Source of the DNA: Cichorium intybus
Lineage: Eukaryota > Streptophyta > Magnoliopsida > Asterales > Asteraceae
Reading direction: 5' to 3'
Length of the DNA: 64,000 nt
Assembly: GCA_023525715.1 (NCBI GenBank)
Contig: CM042012.1
Coordinates: 44,865,441 to 44,929,440 of the forward strand
Shown: positions 34,396 through 46,424 of the stretch, piece after piece
Numbering within the stretch: the first letter of the stretch is position 1
Layout: each line of letters starts with the position of its first letter
Notes under the pieces: generated by a model
Told to the model about the DNA's origin: nothing
Seen by the model: only the letters and a program-made list of their open reading frames with translations
Databases searched by the model: none
Position numbers and translations under genes: made by a program

Positions 34396-36533
34396 TTGAT
34401 CCTCCTGTGAGAGTTGTGGATTCTGAATCTAGAGCACCAGAAAACAATGTGTCTGAACTTTCCAAGCTCACAGATGGCCCCGACGACTCACCAACAAGCA
34501 ATGTTCAAAGTCCCTCTTCAGTTGAGGGGGAGCCTTCCAACACATCAACAGACCTATCTGAATTCGAGGGGGAGCACAACAATCCAATTCTCATTCACCC
34601 TTCGCATGAAACTTCTCATATCATGTCCATATATCCTTTTGTCCTGGGGGAGCCAGAAGTCTCAACTCCAATCTCTTCGGATCATGGAAGAACAAACTCT
34701 CCAACTGCTTCTGTCGAGGGGGAGAATATTCTTAACTCCTCCTTTAATTCTTCAAACAATAACTCTCCCAAAACAAATGTCAAAAACTCAAATAATGAAA
34801 ACCATTTAATAACTGATGATTTCCCATCCACTTCGGGATATCCTTCGGACACTAAGGAAATCAATGCCGAAGGACCACCTAAATTTGATCCTAATTTTCC
34901 TCCTCTGGAAAAGTGGACGAGAAATCATCCCCAATCACTTGTCATCGGTAACGTTCATGATAAAGTTCTGACACGTGCACAACTCCATCAAAAACAACAA
35001 GAATTAAATAGACCTTCGGAGTTGTGCATGTTCAATGTTTTCATCTCCAAAATCAAACCAAAGAATGTTAAAGATGCATTTGATCACCCAGACTGGATTG
35101 AAGCAATGCAATTGGAATTAGAAGAATTTGAAAGAAATAAAGTTTGGAGTCTAATTCCAAAACCTGCAAATGCTTCAATCGTTGGTCTCAAATGGGTATA
35201 TGGAAAAAAAATTGACACCGAAGACAATGTGGTTAGAAACAAGGCAAGGCTGGTTATCAAAGGATATTGTCAACAGGAGGGGATTGACTACGAAGAAACC
35301 TTCGCTCCTGTTGCCAGACTCGAATCAGTTCAGATCTTTCTAGTTTATGTTGTACACAAAAACTTTGATGTCTATCAAATGGATGTCAAATGTGCCTTCT
35401 TGAACGGAGATCTCGAGGAAACTGTCTTTGTTGAACAACCACCTGGCTTTGTTGACAAAGAAAATCCTAACCATTGCTATGTGTTAGATAAAGTTGTCTA
35501 TGGTTTAAAACAAGCTCCTAGAGCTTGGTATGAAACCTTGACAAAAAATTTAAAAGAATCAAATTTCAAACAAGGCTCAGTGGATCCAACACTTTTTCAA
35601 AAGAAAGTGGGTTCACACTCAATGTCTGTCCAAATTTATCTGGATGACATAATCTTTGGATCCACTGATCCAAAACTCACAAAAGCCTTTGAAAAGTTAA
35701 TGAAAAGAAAAGTTCAAATGAGTATGATGGGGAAGATCATTTTCTTCCTTGGATTACAGATCAAACAATCAAAAGAAGGTATTTTCATCAATCAACAAAA
35801 ATACGCAAAAAGTTTACTCGAACGCTTCGGAATGACTAACTGCTCAAATGCAAAGGTTTCATTACCCGCAGGTACAATATTGAATCCTTCATTAGACAAA
35901 CCGAAGACTGATCTTCAAACTTACCAAAGCATGATAGGATCGTTGCTCTACCTCACAGCAAGTCGTCCTGAGATTATGTTTGTAGTGTGTAATTGTGCAC
36001 GATATCAAGCTGATCCACGCGAACCACACTTGGCTGCGGTGAAAACAATCTTTTGTTATCTTCACAATACACCTATGTATGGTCTATGGTATCCAGCAAA
36101 CTCAGGGTTCCACATACAAGCTTATTTAGATTCCGACCTAGATGGATGCTCGATTGATCGCAAAAGCACTTCTAGTGGTTGCCAATTTATTGATGGAAAG
36201 CTCATTAGCTGGCAGTCAATGAAGAAAACTTGTCTATCAATATCCACAGCTGAAGTAGAGTATGTAGCAGCTGCAGCTTGCACTTCACAGATCATTTGGA
36301 TTCAAATCCAATTAAGAGATTATGCCATCAACATGAGAAAGATTCCTTTGTTTTGTGACTCACAAAGTGCTATTCGGGTATGTCACAATCCTGTTCAACA
36401 TTCCAATACGAAACATGTAGCTCTTCGCTACCATTTCATCAAAAGTCATGTTGAGGAGGGGAATATAGAAGTGCACTTTGTTCACACAACAGAACAACTA
36501 GCAGATATCTTCATAAAAGCTTTGAATGAGTAA
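34396..36533 (+). pseudogene. SIRE-type reverse transcriptase and RNase H (element G)
   Basis: An open frame of about 710 codons. The first 200 residues are a Ser/Pro/Glu-rich linker with repeated EGE motifs. The RT starts near 35030 (VWSLIPKPANASIVGLKWVY) with VYQMDVKCAFLNG (first catalytic Asp) and IYLDDIIFGST (catalytic DD, with L for the usual V). RNase H follows with YLDSDLDGC, STAEVEYVAA, LFCDSQSAI and NTKHVALRYHFI, ending FIKALNE-stop. This is the best-preserved pol piece in G, but it is cut off from integrase by frameshift and stop, so no polyprotein can be made. Confidence 0.9.
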
Positions 36534-38440
36534 TCATTCACAAGAATTGTTCGAGGACTTGGCATGATTGATGGATCGACTCTGACATAAATCTCATATT
36601 TGCTTTTTCTAACCTTACTCTTTTCAATAACTAAATAAGAAATTATGTTGTATCGAAGCATTCCAAACCTTCGGAGTCCATCGGAACAGACATTTCAGTT
36701 AATAAAATTTCCTAGTGTTAAAAATCATTGAAACAACAATTGTCTTCGTATCAAAAGGATGAAAATTCTTACTCAAAAAGGTTGCTTTATGGAAAAGATG
36801 AATACAAGAAAAACAAAGATAAATTACAAAGTTTCATAAGTTCAATTCTCAATGCATAAATGACAAAATTTGACCTTTTTTCCAGAATTAATTGGTTAAA
36901 GGTCAAAACATTTTTTATAGATTCTGATAATCATACCTTATTGCACTAAAAGGTATTTGCGAATCGAATTGAAACAATGGTAAGGAAACAGACTTTGGAG
37001 TGAGGTTAAGGCTGTTTTACAGTATGAAGATTTTATGATTTATATATTCTTAACATCGTTTCTATCTCTAAGCTCCCCGTTGAACTCAACTCGCTTAAAT
37101 TTCAAATTAATCAAGTAGTTCAAATACTACTCAGGACAAATCACATGTTCTGAAGTTTTCTTCACAAATGATACTGGTATTGACTGATAGGCAAATTTCA
37201 AACTTTCTTTGCTCTTGTTTCAAAATTGAACTATATGAAGTTTTTCAAAAGGATTGTACAAATCTTCAAAAGCACCATCAAAAGGCCTCACATGGTAATA
37301 TTTTCAAACTCTTTGGATATGAAACTCCAAAATTGAAAAACATGTTTCAAAGAAGAAAACTGTTCAAAATTCAAAAGAAAACAGCAAAATCAAATTGTCA
37401 AATGAAACAAAGACAACAATATAAGTAAAAAAGATAAATGAAAGAGTGCAAAAACAAAGATAAATCAGCACTCAAAGGCATAATTCTCTATCTTAAAAGA
37501 TAATACAATGAGCTCCTATAACATAGTCGAGTACCATGTAGAGAATATGAACATCTCAAGTAATCAGTCTTAAATGACATTGTTGAGTTTTGTATGAATC
37601 TCAAAGGCTTGTCATTAGAGAAACATATCCAAACACCTTAACTGACGAAATAGGATAGATTTTTCAAACCATGTTCAAGTTCAATCCAAAATTTATTTCC
37701 TCTTCTGATGCTCAATTCAAAAGGAAACTTGTTTTAAATTTCAACGCTGTGAATGCCAACATTATTTTACATGAAAAATTTGAAGCATAAATAAAACACA
37801 AACATCCTTGCATAATGCGAAATTGAGCTTAACTTAGGGTGGTTAAACTTAGGCATTTCTTGACTGATGTTAAATTACACAAACTTCGGAGTGCAAAACG
37901 GGCTTCCAACATGATTCAAATGATTATGAATATGAAAATGTTAAATCTTGATTTCATAATGTTCAAGGAAACTAAGGTAAAAAGTCAAAATGCATCATCA
38001 AAAGTAAAATCTGTTCTCAATAAAAGCAAATCTCTTTGGAGTATTGTTAACCTCCTTCACACAATTCCTTATCCGAAATGTTATCAATACCCTTCGGAAT
38101 GCGATGCAATGCTTAATCAGTTTCCATCCTCCAAAGGATACAAATAAATTTTACACTAGTCTTTGATGGTCCGAAGTCAACTCAATGTTAAACGATTTTC
38201 ATATTTATGATGTTAATAGAGACAAACATTCTTTTGAAATAAATGATCGTTAACGTTAACGATGACAGAGAAAATCTTGCAAAAAGATATGACGGTTGTA
38301 TTCCGCCTTTTTCAAATTCATGATGACTGACACAAGGACGGTTCCGTTTTTGCACGGTGAGTGGAATGTTATAAGCTGACGTGGCATAGTTTCAGTGGAC
38401 CTTTACAGCATGATCATTAATTGCGAATTGGACCACCAAC
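36534..38440 (+). other. Spacer between pol and env-like ORF in element G
   Basis: About 1.9 kb, AT-rich, with two short ORFs (37168-37428 and 37839-38147) that show only Lys/Gln-rich low-complexity sequence and no domain. I regard the whole as non-coding. It ends just upstream of the TATA box at 38442. Confidence 0.55.
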
Positions 38441-38441
38441 A

Positions 38442-38559
38442 CTATAAATATCACACACCTCTTCAGTTCTTCTCTTTACGCGAACAAATCGCTTAAATTC
38501 TCTCTGCAAAAACCCTCTCTGAACCCTAACTCTTCATCATCTCCTTCAATCGTTCATCA
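38442..38559 (+). promoter_or_regulatory. Promoter-like TATA box and leader of the env-like ORF
   Basis: CTATAAATA (38442-38450) is followed, at usual plant spacing, by a C/T-rich stretch and an unstructured leader without upstream ATG, then the ATG at 38560. The distance from TATA to ATG is about 110 bases, like an ordinary plant gene. This suggests the ORF has, or had, its own transcript. Evidence is motif and spacing only. Confidence 0.5.
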
Positions 38560-41500
38560 ATGGCAGCTGCTGCACCAGAAGGATCCTCTCAGAGCCCTGA
38601 AGAAATGTCAATCCCTGTTCCAAATAGCCAATCGGAAAACCTATTCCTTCGCCCAAACACTAAATATTATCCTAGACCGATCGATGCCTTGGTCGAATGT
38701 CTCAAGCATTCAATTCTAGGTCATGCTCTGCCACACACCACTTGCATCCCTGCCACACTTGTTCACAGAGCGCACTACACCTCTAATGCAATCTTTGATG
38801 CTAAAAATAATGTCAAATCGGTCCATTACAAAGTCATCAATGCCGACAATACAACAAAGAGAGTCCAGCTAACCAAGATGAAATTCGCTAAAGCCTTGCA
38901 GATTCCAATCTTTGATTCACAAGAAATTGTTACACCTATAGGTGAACAACTCATTGATATGTTCAACGAAATGGGTTACGAACCATCACTCAGTGGTATC
39001 AGCACCTTTAAGAACACGCAGCTTCCCGATTTGTGGAAGTATTTCTTTGGTATCTTCTTGAGATGTCTCTCTGGGAGAACATCAGGGCAAGACTCTGCAA
39101 GCCAGACTTTTCTAAGTCTCTTGTATGGAGTATACTATGATGTGAAGGTCGATTTTGTTTCAATCTTGTGGGAAGACTTCTGTTCACACATCAACCATTC
39201 GACGAAAGGAACGGAGATTTCAAATGCCAGATTTTGGGCTATGGTTGTCAATGACCACTATCAACGAGTAGGCATCATCTATGATCCTAATCTTCTAGAA
39301 ATGAGGTACACACACATCACCAATCCAACTGTGGATGAAAATTCCACTCTATTTTGTGCCCAAATTCCACATGTAATGTTGGCAAAAGTCTCATTGAACA
39401 TTGATGTGGTCAACGTTTATCGTTCCACTCTTACCATGCCTTATCATGTTCGTCCTGTTACCCAAGTTATTCAAACAAGAGCTCCCACCAAAACAAAAGG
39501 GAAAAAGAAGGTTACTGGAGGACCTAGTGGTCCGAAGGTTTTAAGAAAAAGGAAGGCTTCGGAGCAGATGCCTGTAAAACGAACTCAACCCAAGAGAGCC
39601 AAGAAGCCAATGGTTGTGGATGAGTCTTCGGAGTCCAACAAAACACCCTCCAAAGACATTCATGAAGAAGAAAAGGGAGGGCATCAGTCTTCTCCAATCC
39701 ATGATACAAGACCACCATCTCCACCACTAACTACTGCTCCACAAACCTCCACCATTACCACAGAACCAATAACCACAGCCCTTCCTCTCACTTCCACTAT
39801 ACATACCACATCTTCGGATGTTCTTCCCATCTCAACCTCAACATATACACCTCCAATATCTACCACTCAAACATCCGAACCCATAATCACCACAATAGAA
39901 AATCCCATCACCTCAACCCTTGAAACACCAATTACCTCTAACATCATCACATTCATGTCCAAACCAATTATAACATCCTCCGATCCTCTTTTGAACATCA
40001 CATATTCTGGTCTGGATACATCACTTCTTAACTTTCCTTACTAAGAAGGATTTGGCCTTGATTCAGGTTTTATTTCAAACCACCTATAACAGATGAAACA
40101 ATGGCAGCTTATCACATGGCTCCAATCAGCATAGATGAAACTAATTATGAAAACTTGGATGATGGTGACTTTGTTTTCATTAAGTAGTATAAAACCCTTA
40201 ATCGAAAGCTTGATGCCCTTCTTCAAATGCAAACTGGATATGATCCACTGAAGAAGCATGAGGGAAGTGTTAGAGAATAAATTGCTGAAGCGAAGAAACC
40301 CTTGACAGAGAAGGTAGATGCGATTAATCATAGATCAACAAATTCAGATCCAAAGCATTTTCGAAGGAAAGTTCAACACTGCTGTTGAACAAGTTGAAGA
40401 AAGACATAGGCTCCTCAAGGAGCAAACTGAGAAAAAGATCATTGATCTTGTTAGAAGGATTGACTCTTCCAATTCCGAACTTTCCAAGGCCTTGAATGAC
40501 CTTTGGACTGAGACCAAGGCCTTCCACACTCAGTATCAAACTGGTTTTGAAAAACAGCTTGAGGAGGCCCAGAAAAAGATTGATGAACTGACAGTGGCAC
40601 AATCTGTGTCCGCAGTAGTCAGTTTCGCAGAAGAGTTGAAGAAAACAAACCCTGCTATCACCACTGAAGTGATTGAGAAACTGAAACTCACTCTTCAACC
40701 TTTAATCAATGTTGCCATCAAGATGGAACGTACTCAAACTGCCCAATCGAGACCTTAGGCTTTTGCTCAGTCTGACCCTTCGGTTCAACCTTCATAAGGG
40801 GGAGAATCAAGTTCTAGGTCTCGAGACATTATTGATGCAACAACAACAACAACAGCAACAACAACAACATACCAGGCTATTTCGCTTGGTAAACCAACAT
40901 TCATCCCACTGATTGTGTCCAAAGCTAATCCTACATTTGGCACAATCACATCAACTGAACCAGGGGGTTTAAGCTTAGCCCCTGAAAACAGAGAGATAAG
41001 GATTGCTCCCCACATGGAGCAAGTCCATAGAGAAAGAGAAGAGGAATTTAATAAAATGCTTCAAATCAATAACATCATCATTGAAAACAAGATCTGGACA
41101 GCAGAAAACATTGCTGCCATAGGTTTTCATGATTTTAGAGTGTTCAACAGACTCCTTCTCCATAGTTATGAAGTAAAAACTTCGGTTGATCAACAACTTT
41201 TTTTTCTATACAACCCGAAGACTTTTGGTTTTTATCAGTTTGTGAGAAACATTCCTCAAAATGAGTTGTCAGCCTTTAAAGCCAAAAAGATTGTCTTCCA
41301 TGCAAAATACATTAAGGCACCAAAGGAAGTACGGAGTGAGAAGCGAATAGTGAAAATCATATCCATCAAGGAGGCAGAGGAGTATGAAGGATTTCTAAAC
41401 TATGACTTCTTCGTACTTCGGGAATCTAAGAATGAGGATTCAAGATTCACGATTACGGACTTTCCAATCATGAATCCTCAAGATTTTATCGTGCTTCTTG

Positions 41501-41859
41501 ACTTAATGAATGCCTCCCTAGGCCACGAAGCTAAAACTATGATGATCTTCAGAGCTTCGAAAGCCCACATCTTATCCTTCTTTTGGAATTATATTCTAAG
41601 GTTTGCAAAGTTTGATATTGAGATTGCAGACCTCTTCGGACAATCTCTTGCACCCCCACCTTATGCTGTTGAAAACTTCGATCATCTTAAACAAGGGCAG
41701 AGTATGGAAAAGCCGTGGGGTGTTGTGTTTAAGGGGCTATCAAAAGAAGAGGAAATTGGTGTGGCTAAATTCTTTGAAATTGACTACAAGGGTCTTTACC
41801 CATCACCTTCTATCACCAATATTTTGACATTAGTGAACAACTGTTTTGTAAATCATTGA
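38560..41859 (+). pseudogene. SIRE env-like ORF (element G), interrupted
   Basis: The first part (38560-40044, 494 codons) has a globular N-terminal domain (ALVECLKHSILGHAL ... FWAMVVNDHYQRVGIIYDPN), then a basic Lys-rich patch (around residue 320) and a Thr/Ser/Pro-rich tail. Between 40044 and 40318 the frame shifts and has stops. 40318-40758 is a strong coiled coil (EERHRLLKEQTEKKIIDL). After stops at 40756 and near 40795, a C-terminal domain (about 40870-41859) contains WTAENIAAIGFHDFRVFNR and SAFKAKKIVFHAKYI. It occupies the env position of SIRE elements, but I see no signal peptide, furin-like site or transmembrane helix, so env is positional only. Role unknown. A CAA repeat lies at about 40839-40868. 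Confidence 0.75.
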
Positions 41860-41984
41860 GAAGAGAAGAAGAAGGTCAGAAAACACCTTAACTTGTGGCT
41901 TGCAGTGAGATATGCCTTGAGGCAGGCATTCAAGAGGAACTTTCCCAAGTAGGCTTCGGATGCACTTCACACACAGGGGGAAAT

Positions 41985-42446
41985 TGTTGGGAATATTTGT
42001 GCTGAAGTGTAGGACCATCTGAAGACCTTGAAAATTGTAAATCCAATACCCCGAAGCCTGAAGAATCCGAAGGGTTTACCCCAGAGGATCTGAAGGCTTA
42101 TCTGTAACTACCTTTTTGGTGCACGTGTATTCTGCAGACAACGTGTTGCACAATAAGCTATTTCTATTGGCTAGTACACTGTAGGAATATTCTGCATTAT
42201 CTTTTGTAGTAATCGTATCACTGATTAAGTATAAATATCAGTGATACTTGTCTGCATCGAGTGTTCATTTTGATCCACTCCCAATTGTAAAACTCTAATC
42301 GTGAAATACAAGCATTCGACACATGTTATCCATTTCCTTATGTGTTCTTCATTATTCTTATTCATATTTGTGTGTGTTGATTGTTTAGATTGATTCAACT
42401 CGTGAGATTACTTGTTATTATACACTATTTAATTTAATTCAACACC

Positions 42447-42451
<5 letters not shown>
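41985..42451 (+). repeat. Element G 3' LTR with TATA in an inverted-repeat loop
   Basis: 467 bp with terminal inverted ends TGTTGGG...CCCAACA, preceded by the polypurine tract CAGGGGGAAA (about 41974-41983). An 11-bp perfect inverted repeat GTATCACTGAT (42215-42225) / ATCAGTGATAC (42237-42247) encloses the TATA-like TATAAAT (42230-42236). There is no partner 5' LTR in the window for age estimation. Confidence 0.88.

Positions 42452-42532
<81 letters not shown>
42452..42532. repeat. (AT)n microsatellite
   Basis: About 40 AT units directly abutting the end of the G 3' LTR, so any 5-bp target duplication there is not identifiable. Confidence 0.97.
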
Positions 42533-42534
<2 letters not shown>

Positions 42535-43675
42535 TGAACAAAATTTAAGGATATTAATCGTTAGGAATTTCAAAATATATATTAGATAAATAAGGGTTTG
42601 AATTTAAGATAAAAGATTTATCTAGTTTAAATTCAAATAAGGCTTATATGTAAAGCTTATTTGCTAAACCCTTGAGGCTATAAATAGAGACCCTGGATCC
42701 CTATTTTCTGCACCAACTACAACCTCTCACCATCTCTCTCTCGGTTTTCTTGCTTATTTGTTCTGGGTTTGAACCATTTGAGGCACGACGCTTGTGGTGC
42801 TTGCTTCCAATGAAAGCAACTAACGGTTAGTAGTTTTATTCATCTATTTAGAAATCGATTTTTCCTAGGGTTTTTAGCTTTAGATTCAATTAGAGAAAAC
42901 ATAGATCCTTAGGTTGCATGTGAACTTAAGAGTATAAGCAACTAACGTATTGGCTTGTTTTCTATTGAATTTGCTATAATTGTTGAACTGTAAAATTAGG
43001 TTTTATAGAAATTAAACCCTAATAGATTGCAAATGTCGACTTAGGGCTAGGGTTTCTGAAACCCTAGCCTCCCCCCATTATTTTCGATTTTATCTAGGGT
43101 TCTCTAAGGTTTTTCCTATCTTTGGTAATTATGATTATTTAATAATTGGACAACCCTTACCCTATTTTCGAAAACTTCATGGGCAAGGAATAGGATTAAA
43201 TTATTTGATTAATTTAATTAGATAATCCTTATCTGATTTAATTTATTTAATTAATTATTAATTAAAAGATACACATTAACTCAATTTAGGTTTAAATTTA
43301 AATTTAAATTAAATTATTTAATTCAAAAAATTAAAATATATAAACCAAATATTTTAAAAGATTTAAAATACATCTTATATATATTATTAAAAGTTAATAT
43401 TTATATGTATAAGAATTTGTTAGTCAGATCACTAGTATGCCTCATTCACGAAGCCGATCTATAAGGGGGGTATAAGGAAACTGCCTATAAAATGGCGGTT
43501 GCATAGGTGTCCACTCTCACCCGCCGCTTCCTTGATTGGTGGAGGGTCGTTAGCAGAACGAATTTGATAGGACAACTTAATCTCATTAAAAGTATAATAC
43601 TATTAAAGAAAGTACTAGAACCTGTTTAACAATCCCAAATCTAGTTAAATTAGGAATAATGTGAAAGATATGCTA

Positions 43676-43848
43676 ACCCATGAAATTGTGCATTACACTT
43701 TATTAGTCGTTAGTGTAGCATGTGTGGTTTACCAGCACACTAATAGGGATCAATAAAGAGTTGTAATGGGTATCTCATAAATTATCATTGTTGATGGAGC
43801 GTGTGTGGTTTACCGGCACATCAAACTGAGATGATAAATGACATTGAG
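43676..43848 (+). other. Paired structured RNA hairpins in the leader of D (HP-A and HP-B)
   Basis: HP-A: ACCCAT/ATGGGT (43676-43681, 43766-43771), ATTAC/GTAAT (43692-43696, 43763-43767), CTTTAT/ATAAAG (43698-43703, 43753-43758), TTAGTG/CACTAA (43710-43715, 43738-43743). HP-B: CTCA/TGAG (43774-43777, 43845-43848), TTATCAT/ATGATAA (43782-43788, 43831-43837), TTGATG/CATCAA (43791-43796, 43819-43824). Compared with B, ATTGC/GCAAT became ATTAC/GTAAT, TTGGTG/CACCAA became TTAGTG/CACTAA, and CTCG/CGAG became CTCA/TGAG. Pairing is kept each time. Confidence 0.75.
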
Positions 43849-44176
43849 GTTACTAAGCATATTTGCATGGTTATTCACATCTTGTTTGTGATCCTTGGCA
43901 TCCCAATCACAAATGGAAGAGCACAATCCGATATTAAACATGCCATTGAATAGTTCAATGAATCTCAAAAGACCTACGAATTTCACTTAATTTGATTATC
44001 ATCCGTGGTGGAATTGGTAAATCGTCATTTACCTACCTTTATAAAATTTACAATTAGATTACGGCATCCTTCTTCTAAGTTGTGAATTATATAGTTGGGT
44101 CCTAGCCTTAATATTTAATTTTGGGTTAATATATTAAGGATTATATATCTAATTAAAAACTACCTTTCTTTTATAG

Positions 44177-45935
44177 ATGTCTACTACTGCTGATGCTTCT
44201 GCTCCCAAATCTGCATCCCACAATAACTTCTCTTCGATCCTTTCCCTGTGCTCGAATGTGTCATTGGATGACACCAACTACAACGACTGGATGTGAAACA
44301 TTAAAATGGCTCTTAGATTCGAGGACATAGAGTATGTTCTTGAAAAATAGCTTGTCGAAATCGATCAAGAAACAGATACTCCTGAGGAATATGCCTCATA
44401 TAAAAAACAGTACGACGATGCGAGCGAAGTGGCACGCATCATGGTCGCTTCTATGGTCCTAGAATTGCAGAGATTTTATGAGGACTATTGGCCATACGAG
44501 ATGAACAAGGACCTTATGGAAAAGTTTCGTAAGCGAGCTCGTCAAGAAAAGTATAAAGTAGTCAAAGCCCTCATGGCATGAAAAATGAAAGAGGAAGAGT
44601 TTGTCTGCACCCACATGCAAAGAATGCAAAGATAAGTGGAACGCCTAGTGAAGCTAAATGTGCATTTTGACTAGGATTTAGCTATTGATATAGTCCTGAA
44701 ATCCTTTCCTAGTTATTTTGATCAATTTATCTTAGCTTATCATCTGAACAACAATGAGACCACCTTGGCTCAGTTGCACAACATGCTACAGACCGCTGAA
44801 GCCGGGATGAAGGGTAAAGGTATATCCTCTGCCTCCCCTAGTGCTCCCGTTTTGGCCATTAGACGTGGAAAAAGGAAGAAGAGGAAAGGTCCTCCTAAGC
44901 AGAACTGGAAGGGCAAGTCCAACGTCGGGTCATCCAGCAATAGCCCAAAGGCGAATCCCAGTTCTGACATTCCTCACGTCCCAAATCACAAAGAGGCCAA
45001 TTGCTTCTACTGCAATGAGAAAGGGCATTGGAAATGAAGCTGCCCAAAATATCTGCAAGACATTCAGGATGGCAAGGTGAAGCCACCGTCTGCATGTATA
45101 TACATTATCTCTAATAACTCATCATCTTCTCGTTCTTGGTCCTTGATGCAGGATGTGGTTTTCACATTTGTTCTGATTTGTAGGGCCTAAAAGAAAGTGA
45201 GGAGTTGGAGCACGGCAGGATGAACATGATCATGGAGAATAGGCGATCGTCTCTTGTTACCAAGATTGGAGTTTATAGTCTAGTGCTTAGTAATGTTGTT
45301 AGTTTAGATTTGATAAATTGTTGCTACTCACCAGAAATGGAATGTAATATTATTTCGTTTCATGCATTGTTCAAACAAGGTTATAGATATTCTTTTGATA
45401 ATTTGAATGGATCAATTTCTGCTTATAAAAATGGTGTTTTTATATTTGAAGCTTTACCTTGTAATGGTGTGTATGAAATTGTGACATGTGTAGACAACTT
45501 AGGCAATAATGTATTTCAAATTGATTCATCTAACGGCATAGAAAAGGAATCCTTGTGGCATTCTCGTCTTGTACACATCAAAAAGAAGCGCATTGCCGAA
45601 CTCCAAAAGGAGGAAGTGTTAGAATCATTCGACCTTAGGTTGGATGATGTATGTCAATATTGTCTTTTAGGAAAGATGGCAAAATCACCTTTCACGGGAT
45701 CTTGTGAAAGAGGTGAAGGTTTGTTGGATCTCATACACATGGATGTGTGTGGATCCTTCAGATCATCCACAAGGGATGCTAATCAATTTTATGAGACTTT
45801 TATAGATGATTACAACAGATATGGCTATATCTACTTAATCAAGCATAACTCAGAAACCTTTGAAAAGTTCAAAGACTTCAAGCATGAAGTCGAAAATCAA
45901 TTAGGCAAGAAGATAAAGATGCTTTGTAGGTCCAC
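44177..45935 (+). pseudogene. Copia gag-protease-integrase remnant (element D)
   Basis: The ATG at 44177 follows TTTATAG exactly as in B. The reading matches B closely (ILSLCSNVSLDDTNYNDWM, then ELQRFYEDYWPYEMNKDL). The zinc knuckle CFYCNEKGHWK is followed by a stop where Arg is expected. The protease motif is frameshifted. The pre-integrase and integrase start (45205-45935) are open for about 240 codons: HSRLVHIKKKRI, CQYCLLGKMAKSPF, LIHMDVCGSF. Many stops (44296, 44348, 44579, 44633, 44671 region) make it non-functional. Sequence ends at KKIKMLCRS, right before the second catalytic Asp position. Confidence 0.85.
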
Positions 45936-46407
45936 TAATCTCACAATAATAAAGATATCAATCAAACAATAAGAACAAGGAGATTTTCCAACTTCAATGC
46001 ACTCTTGTATAGATCAAGACTAGTACATAAGTTGTGTAATTGCCAAGAACACTCAAGAATTCTCTCTAGGTTTAGCACACTCTCCAAGGAAATCCATACA
46101 CAAATGACATCATAAAACACCTTAAATACCCTAGACTAATGACCTAGCCAATGTAAACCGATCCACCAGCCCAAAATGGCGTGGACTACCAAGGCCAAGA
46201 CCAAACAACCCATGGTTGTTTGGCTCACACCGATTAACCAACTAAGCCCTCTAAAATGATATTTTACACTTTAAGTCCCTAATAAATAAAAGCTTAACCC
46301 ACTAGAATTCATTCCCAATAATCTCCCCCTTGGTTTAATGCTTTCATTTATCTTTAAGCTTCACTTGATCATGGACGTCAGTTGAATACTGCAGAAAATT
46401 CCCAACA
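45936..46407 (-). repeat. Element F 3' LTR (probable)
   Basis: On the minus strand a purine tract GAGGGGGAGAG (46408-46418) is followed by TGTTGGGAATTTTC, the same start as the LTR of G, and about 470 bases later the sequence meets element D. Length agrees with the 467-bp G LTR, but a clean CCCAACA end is not visible, so the inner boundary is approximate. A second PPT-like tract (46321-46331) followed by TATTGGGAATG lies 87 bases inside. Confidence 0.6.
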
Positions 46408-46424
46408 CTCTCCCCCTCAAATAG

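Larger units (their letters stand above)
21268..42451 (+). mobile_element. Element G: SIRE-type Ty1/Copia, 5'-truncated, split by Athila copy 2
   Basis: Gag C-terminal region (21268-23530) leads to the protease codons, interrupted at 23549 by the Athila element and resumed at 33100 in phase (DSGC then SRHMTG). Integrase, RT and RNase H follow (to 36533), then a 2 kb spacer, a long env-like ORF (38560-41859), a purine tract and a 467-bp 3' LTR (41985-42451). The 5' LTR, PBS and gag N-terminus are missing. The wording of RT (LDDIIFGST) and the extra 3' ORF are typical of the SIRE/Maximus lineage. Stops and frameshifts throughout make it inactive. Confidence 0.9.
42533..45935 (+). mobile_element. 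Element D: decayed Copia related to B and C
   Basis: Contains an LTR remnant with a TATA box (about 42683) and phrases shared with B (ttTGAGGCA, GAAAACATAGATCCTT, GGTTGCATGTGAACTTA). The PBS is lost. A leader (about 42941-44176) with the same three hairpins as B follows, then gag-protease-integrase that stops at about 45935 inside integrase. No 3' LTR. It was probably cut by rearrangement or by the neighbouring element F. Confidence 0.82.

Noticed and set aside
37168..38147. Two short ORFs between pol and the env-like ORF of G
   Set aside because: Low-complexity Lys/Gln-rich sequence with no motif; no start context or neighbour argument for a gene.
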